Below, one piece after another: positions 62,401 through 64,000 of a stretch of DNA of 64,000 nucleotides. The position numbers and the translations under genes were made by a program. Below the pieces are notes generated by a model, which was not told the DNA's origin, did not search any database, and was given only the letters and a program-made list of their open reading frames with translations. Source of the stretch: Parabacteroides goldsteinii DSM 19448 = WAL 12034 (lineage in GTDB: Bacteria; Bacteroidota; Bacteroidia; Bacteroidales; Tannerellaceae); NCBI RefSeq assembly GCF_000969835.1, contig NZ_KQ033912.1, positions 434,001 through 498,000 on the forward strand, written 5' to 3'. Every line of letters begins with the position of its first letter. Positions within the stretch are counted from its first letter, which is position 1.

Positions 62401-62825
62401 TTCTGGTCATAAACTGTTCCTTGCAATTGTTTTTTATCCTGTTGGGATTTCTTTATTTCCAAACTCGACAAGATTATGTAATTATTCACAAACTCATATT
62501 TCAAGTTATGTCCGGCTAAAGCTTCCTCCAAATATTCGGATACTTTTGCTTTCTTTTTCGTTAATGATAATTCAAAGTTTGAACGAAGACCGCTTGTACT
62601 ATAGATTACCAGATAATCAGTCTGTTTTTCAATTTCTTTAAAAAGCTCTTCTATCGAAATTTTGTTTGAGTTCAATTCGATAACAGCATTTTGCGCTTCT
62701 GTATTCACTGCGAACAATTGACAAGCACAAACAAAAAGAATAAAAAAGGATATTTTCATAATTCTGAATGCCTTTTGGATATTTTTTAGACATAAGAAAT
62801 GTATTAACAAAGGATTTATTTTCAT
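59490..62825 (-). CDS. SusC/RagA-family TonB-dependent outer-membrane receptor
   Basis: Outer-membrane importer of the second PUL, 1111 aa, complete. Signal peptide after a second Met (MKISFFILFVCACQLFA), STN domain (about 50-115: VIELNSNKISIEELFKEIEKQ), CarboxypepD_reg domain (GEPVIGANVIEKGTHNGTVTDIDGKFSL), plug (LDEVVVVGYGVQKKVNVIGAV, LSVLKDASSAAIYGSRAANGVILITTKKG) and 22-strand barrel ending LRAHTFGVNIVF. The STN domain points to signalling through the FecR encoded upstream. An antisense promoter box (62825-62832) overlaps its start codon. Only about 30% identical-looking to the SusC at 1-2876 outside the shared motifs. Confidence 0.97.
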   Translation of the reverse strand: MKINPLLIHFLCLKNIQKAFRIMKISFFILFVCACQLFAVNTEAQNAVIELNSNKISIEELFKEIEKQTDYLVIYSTSGLRSNFELSLTKKKAKVSEYLEEALAGHNLKYEFVNNYIILSSLEIKKSQQDKKQLQGTVYDQNGEPVIGANVIEKGTHNGTVTDIDGKFSLTIGKNSSLEITFIGYLAQSVTPKDNTINIYLKEDLQTLDEVVVVGYGVQKKVNVIGAVAAVNSESIGNRPVTNISNAIQGLLPGVSVTSDTGQPGRDNPTLRVRGTGTLNNSNPMYVVDGMPVSGISDIDPNDIESLSVLKDASSAAIYGSRAANGVILITTKKGTERAPRLKYDGYVGWQNAISLPEYLSSAEYAELYNKALIYEGKAPRYTTEEIALFKNGSDPDNYPDTDWHDLFYKTGFMQNHRAEISGGNGGTSYMFSVGYLGQDGIVKNSEYDRYTVRGNVNSKISNVITAGVNLSFMYGDMKEPISAKTGSTGSLFTMINTIAPFVPYKYSNGYYGYNSDGNPISNLDINNINNEKWYSSRAVGNITYEPVKGLKLQENVGFEYKANVAECFKKDQQFYNWKTGSPSMYIGPNSQTDERNNQLRVNLQTLINYNKTFGSHDIGIMGGFEQEYTRYDWTKGYRINFLNNDLWELNAGSPDGQQASGSAYEIALRSFFGRLSYIYDNRYLLELNIRRDGTSRIAQSTRWGNFPSFSAAWRIINESFMEGTRGILSDLKLRGGWGRLGNQAISNYPYQSVLAQKNYALGGSVYQGVAPVDGANKNIKWETTETINLGLDVAFLSNQFVLSVDAYKKKTYDILMKLPVSPLYGLSAPYQNAGEVHNTGVELQLGYKYAHKDWTVDVTANTAYNKNEIVDLKNNGARIWNGYKFLQEGYSIDSYGGFIVDGIFQNEEEVKNNAVINRANAGPGDFKYRDVKEDGVIDAEDRVYLGCSTPKWIFGLNLSATWKNLDASVFFQGAADVKGFLHSWAVGELMGDKSKPSSLYRDAWDAETNPDGKFPRPLSSWSQNSSVYYNSSFWMRNASYLRLKNLQIGYTIPKEWLNILNIEKVRFYYSGQNMLTITKYPKGFDPERTYTDGGSNPLLRAHTFGVNIVF

Positions 62826-62832
62826 ATCTTTG
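62802..62832 (+). promoter_or_regulatory. Promoter candidate for the second antisense RNA
   Basis: TATCTTTG at 62825-62832 fits TAnnTTTG and overlaps the susC start codon, exactly as at 2876-2883. The -33 area (TATT at 62802-62805) is weak. Confidence 0.45.
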
Positions 62833-62838
62833 TTTTGT

Positions 62839-62920
62839 TAAGTAAATACTATTTTTTTGATCACGAATGGGTTTGCTTTTCGCTAAATCGGTAGATACGC
62901 CAATATCTGCCGATTTTTTT
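62839..62920 (+). ncRNA. Putative cis-antisense small RNA of the second PUL
   Basis: About 80 nt, inferred from the promoter box to a hairpin (62885-62916) plus seven T. It is antisense to the susC leader. It has the same position, orientation and CGCCAA-loop hairpin as the element at 2890-2996, but only one such hairpin instead of two. Expression not shown. Confidence 0.5.
62885..62920 (+). terminator. Terminator-shaped hairpin with CGCCAA loop, second copy
   Basis: AAATCGG with CCGATTT (7 bp), a T:G pair, AGATA with TATCT (5 bp), loop CGCCAA, then seven T on the plus strand. The stem bases differ from those at 2954-2987 but pairing is kept. Confidence 0.6.
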
Positions 62921-62969
62921 AATTTGTCATGGGCTCATACATATTACATTTAAAGGTTAATACTTCTTT

Positions 62970-63953
62970 TTACTTACTCAGAACGATCTGATTCAACTCA
63001 TCATCTTTTTTAATATTAAATTTATGTATCCGCTGGATCAACCGGAGTATTTCCAGCACGCCATCCCTTTGACGGAACTTTCCGACATATTCATAATTTA
63101 ATATTTCCGGGTCTTTCACAATTATTTTTACATCATAATGTAACTCGAGTTTCTTTATGATGCTTCCTAACTTTTGCCTTTTAAATGTATAAATACCTTG
63201 GCGCCACAACAATTCATCCGGATCCTTCGTCGACAGTTCCAGCCGTTTCCCTTTCTGAACCAAATACTGTTCCGGAGAAAGTACAACTCCTTCCGACTCT
63301 GAAGAGGGGAAATAAGCCTTCACAGACCCTTGCTGAAGATAAACACCGGTATAGTCACTCCCCGGGTAACAGAACACATTGAACTGAGTACCCAAAGCCT
63401 TTACATCGATCGTTCCGGTAGAAACAATAAAAGGTACTTTTTCGTTTTTAGCCACATCAAAAAATCCTTCCCCCGATAAAAAAACCTTCCGCTCCTTTTC
63501 AAAAAAAGAAGGATAAGATAATTTCGAACCGGCATTCAGCCACACTTTCGTTCCGTCAGGTAACGTCAGTTCCGCACGCTGCCCGGCCGGGACAAGCAGT
63601 TCCTGCTGAAAAGCGATCAATTCTTTCTGTTCTGCCAGATTCCCCGAAAAATAATAAGAGGCCAGCATCCATGCAGAAACAAAAGCAATTACAATGATCG
63701 CAGCATACCGGCTGAAAGATATCAGCATTACTTTCCGCTTTTGAGAATTAACCAGCTTTCTGAAACAAGCATAATTTATCCGGCCCTGCTCCTTGTCCAT
63801 CCGTTCGGGAGTCAATTCGAGCAAGCTATGTAAATGTTGATAATCTATTATCCGGGATTTCAGCACAGGGTCTTTGTAGGCTTCTTTCAGAAGCTGATCC
63901 TGTTCTTCTTTTGATAAATTTCCCTGACAATATTTTATTATTTTTTCATCCAT
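62970..63953 (-). CDS. FecR-family anti-sigma factor
   Basis: Anti-sigma factor of the second PUL, 327 aa. N-terminal cytoplasmic part (MDEKIIKYCQGNLSKEEQDQLLKEA), membrane segment (AAIIVIAFVSAWMLASYYF, about 84-102), FecR domain (LPDGTKVWLNAGSKLSYPSFF, VFLSGEGFFDVAKNEKVPFIV, ALGTQFNVFCYPG, LQQGSVKAYFPSSE) and a C-terminal STN-like part (LGSIIKKLELHYDVKIIV). Its sigma factor is not in the window and should lie beyond 64000. 144 bp separate it from susC. Confidence 0.95.
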   Translation of the reverse strand: MDEKIIKYCQGNLSKEEQDQLLKEAYKDPVLKSRIIDYQHLHSLLELTPERMDKEQGRINYACFRKLVNSQKRKVMLISFSRYAAIIVIAFVSAWMLASYYFSGNLAEQKELIAFQQELLVPAGQRAELTLPDGTKVWLNAGSKLSYPSFFEKERKVFLSGEGFFDVAKNEKVPFIVSTGTIDVKALGTQFNVFCYPGSDYTGVYLQQGSVKAYFPSSESEGVVLSPEQYLVQKGKRLELSTKDPDELLWRQGIYTFKRQKLGSIIKKLELHYDVKIIVKDPEILNYEYVGKFRQRDGVLEILRLIQRIHKFNIKKDDELNQIVLSK

Positions 63954-64000
63954 CGTGTACGATTCTTTATATAGTAAACGAACAGGAAAAATAATCCCCC

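Overview
The window looks like a chromosomal piece of a gut Bacteroidales bacterium, most likely a Parabacteroides or close relative (genus is inference). Signs are SusC/SusD outer-membrane glycan transporters with FecR/ECF-sigma control, a Mfa/FimA-type (type V) pilus locus whose subunits are all lipoproteins, NigD-like lipoproteins, and repeated promoter boxes of the Bacteroidetes form TAnnTTTG. Almost all genes lie on the minus strand.

Layout. 1-4768: the regulatory end of a polysaccharide-utilization locus (PUL): a SusC cut by the window edge, its FecR anti-sigma factor and a divergent ECF sigma factor. 4802-8249: a TlpA-like thioredoxin lipoprotein, a DUF3810 membrane protein and a VapBC-like toxin-antitoxin pair. 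8242-19937: a pilus operon read HU-like protein, Mfa1-type subunit, Mfa2/FimB-type anchor, two accessory fimbrillins, a giant 1102-aa tip candidate, then an orphan histidine kinase. A 23-24 bp periodic repeat array separates the HU-like gene from the first pilin. 20451-21358: a REP-associated tyrosine transposase (RAYT) in a 908-bp element bounded by perfect 22-bp inverted ends. 21410-33442: housekeeping block (metH, smpB, Yip1 protein, NigD-like lipoprotein, lysA, lysC, ftsE-like, hisIE, hisF, hisA, hisH, tRNA-Asp).

33624-37634: two lipoproteins sharing a beta-propeller (one fused to a metzincin-like protease motif) and a GNAT/YoaP acetyltransferase. 37675-38559: a pseudogene remnant and a long non-coding stretch with 11-bp repeats. 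38560-42252: thioredoxin, a SUFU-domain protein, a second NigD-like lipoprotein, and an ECF sigma factor next to an unusual fusion of an anti-sigma-like N-terminus to an outer-membrane beta-barrel. 42440-45776: a putative metal-handling operon (Cys-rich protein, TonB receptor, HMA protein). 45824-51568: GH10-like hydrolase, trxB, LolA-like protein, FtsK. 51691-63953: a second PUL (FecR, SusC, SusD, two GH2-family enzymes); its sigma gene is presumably just past position 64000.

The most interesting signal is shared by the two PULs. In each, the short gap between fecR and susC carries, on the strand opposite to susC, a TAnnTTTG promoter box overlapping the susC start codon and, about 80-105 nt later, a terminator-shaped hairpin with the same hexanucleotide loop (CGCCAA) but different stem bases, followed by a T-run. 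This is the layout expected of cis-encoded antisense RNAs that repress PULs (DonS type in Bacteroides). Other notable structures are the REP/RAYT element, the repeat array beside the HU-like gene, and the sigma/anti-sigma-barrel pair. All functional calls come from reading the sequence; no database search was run.
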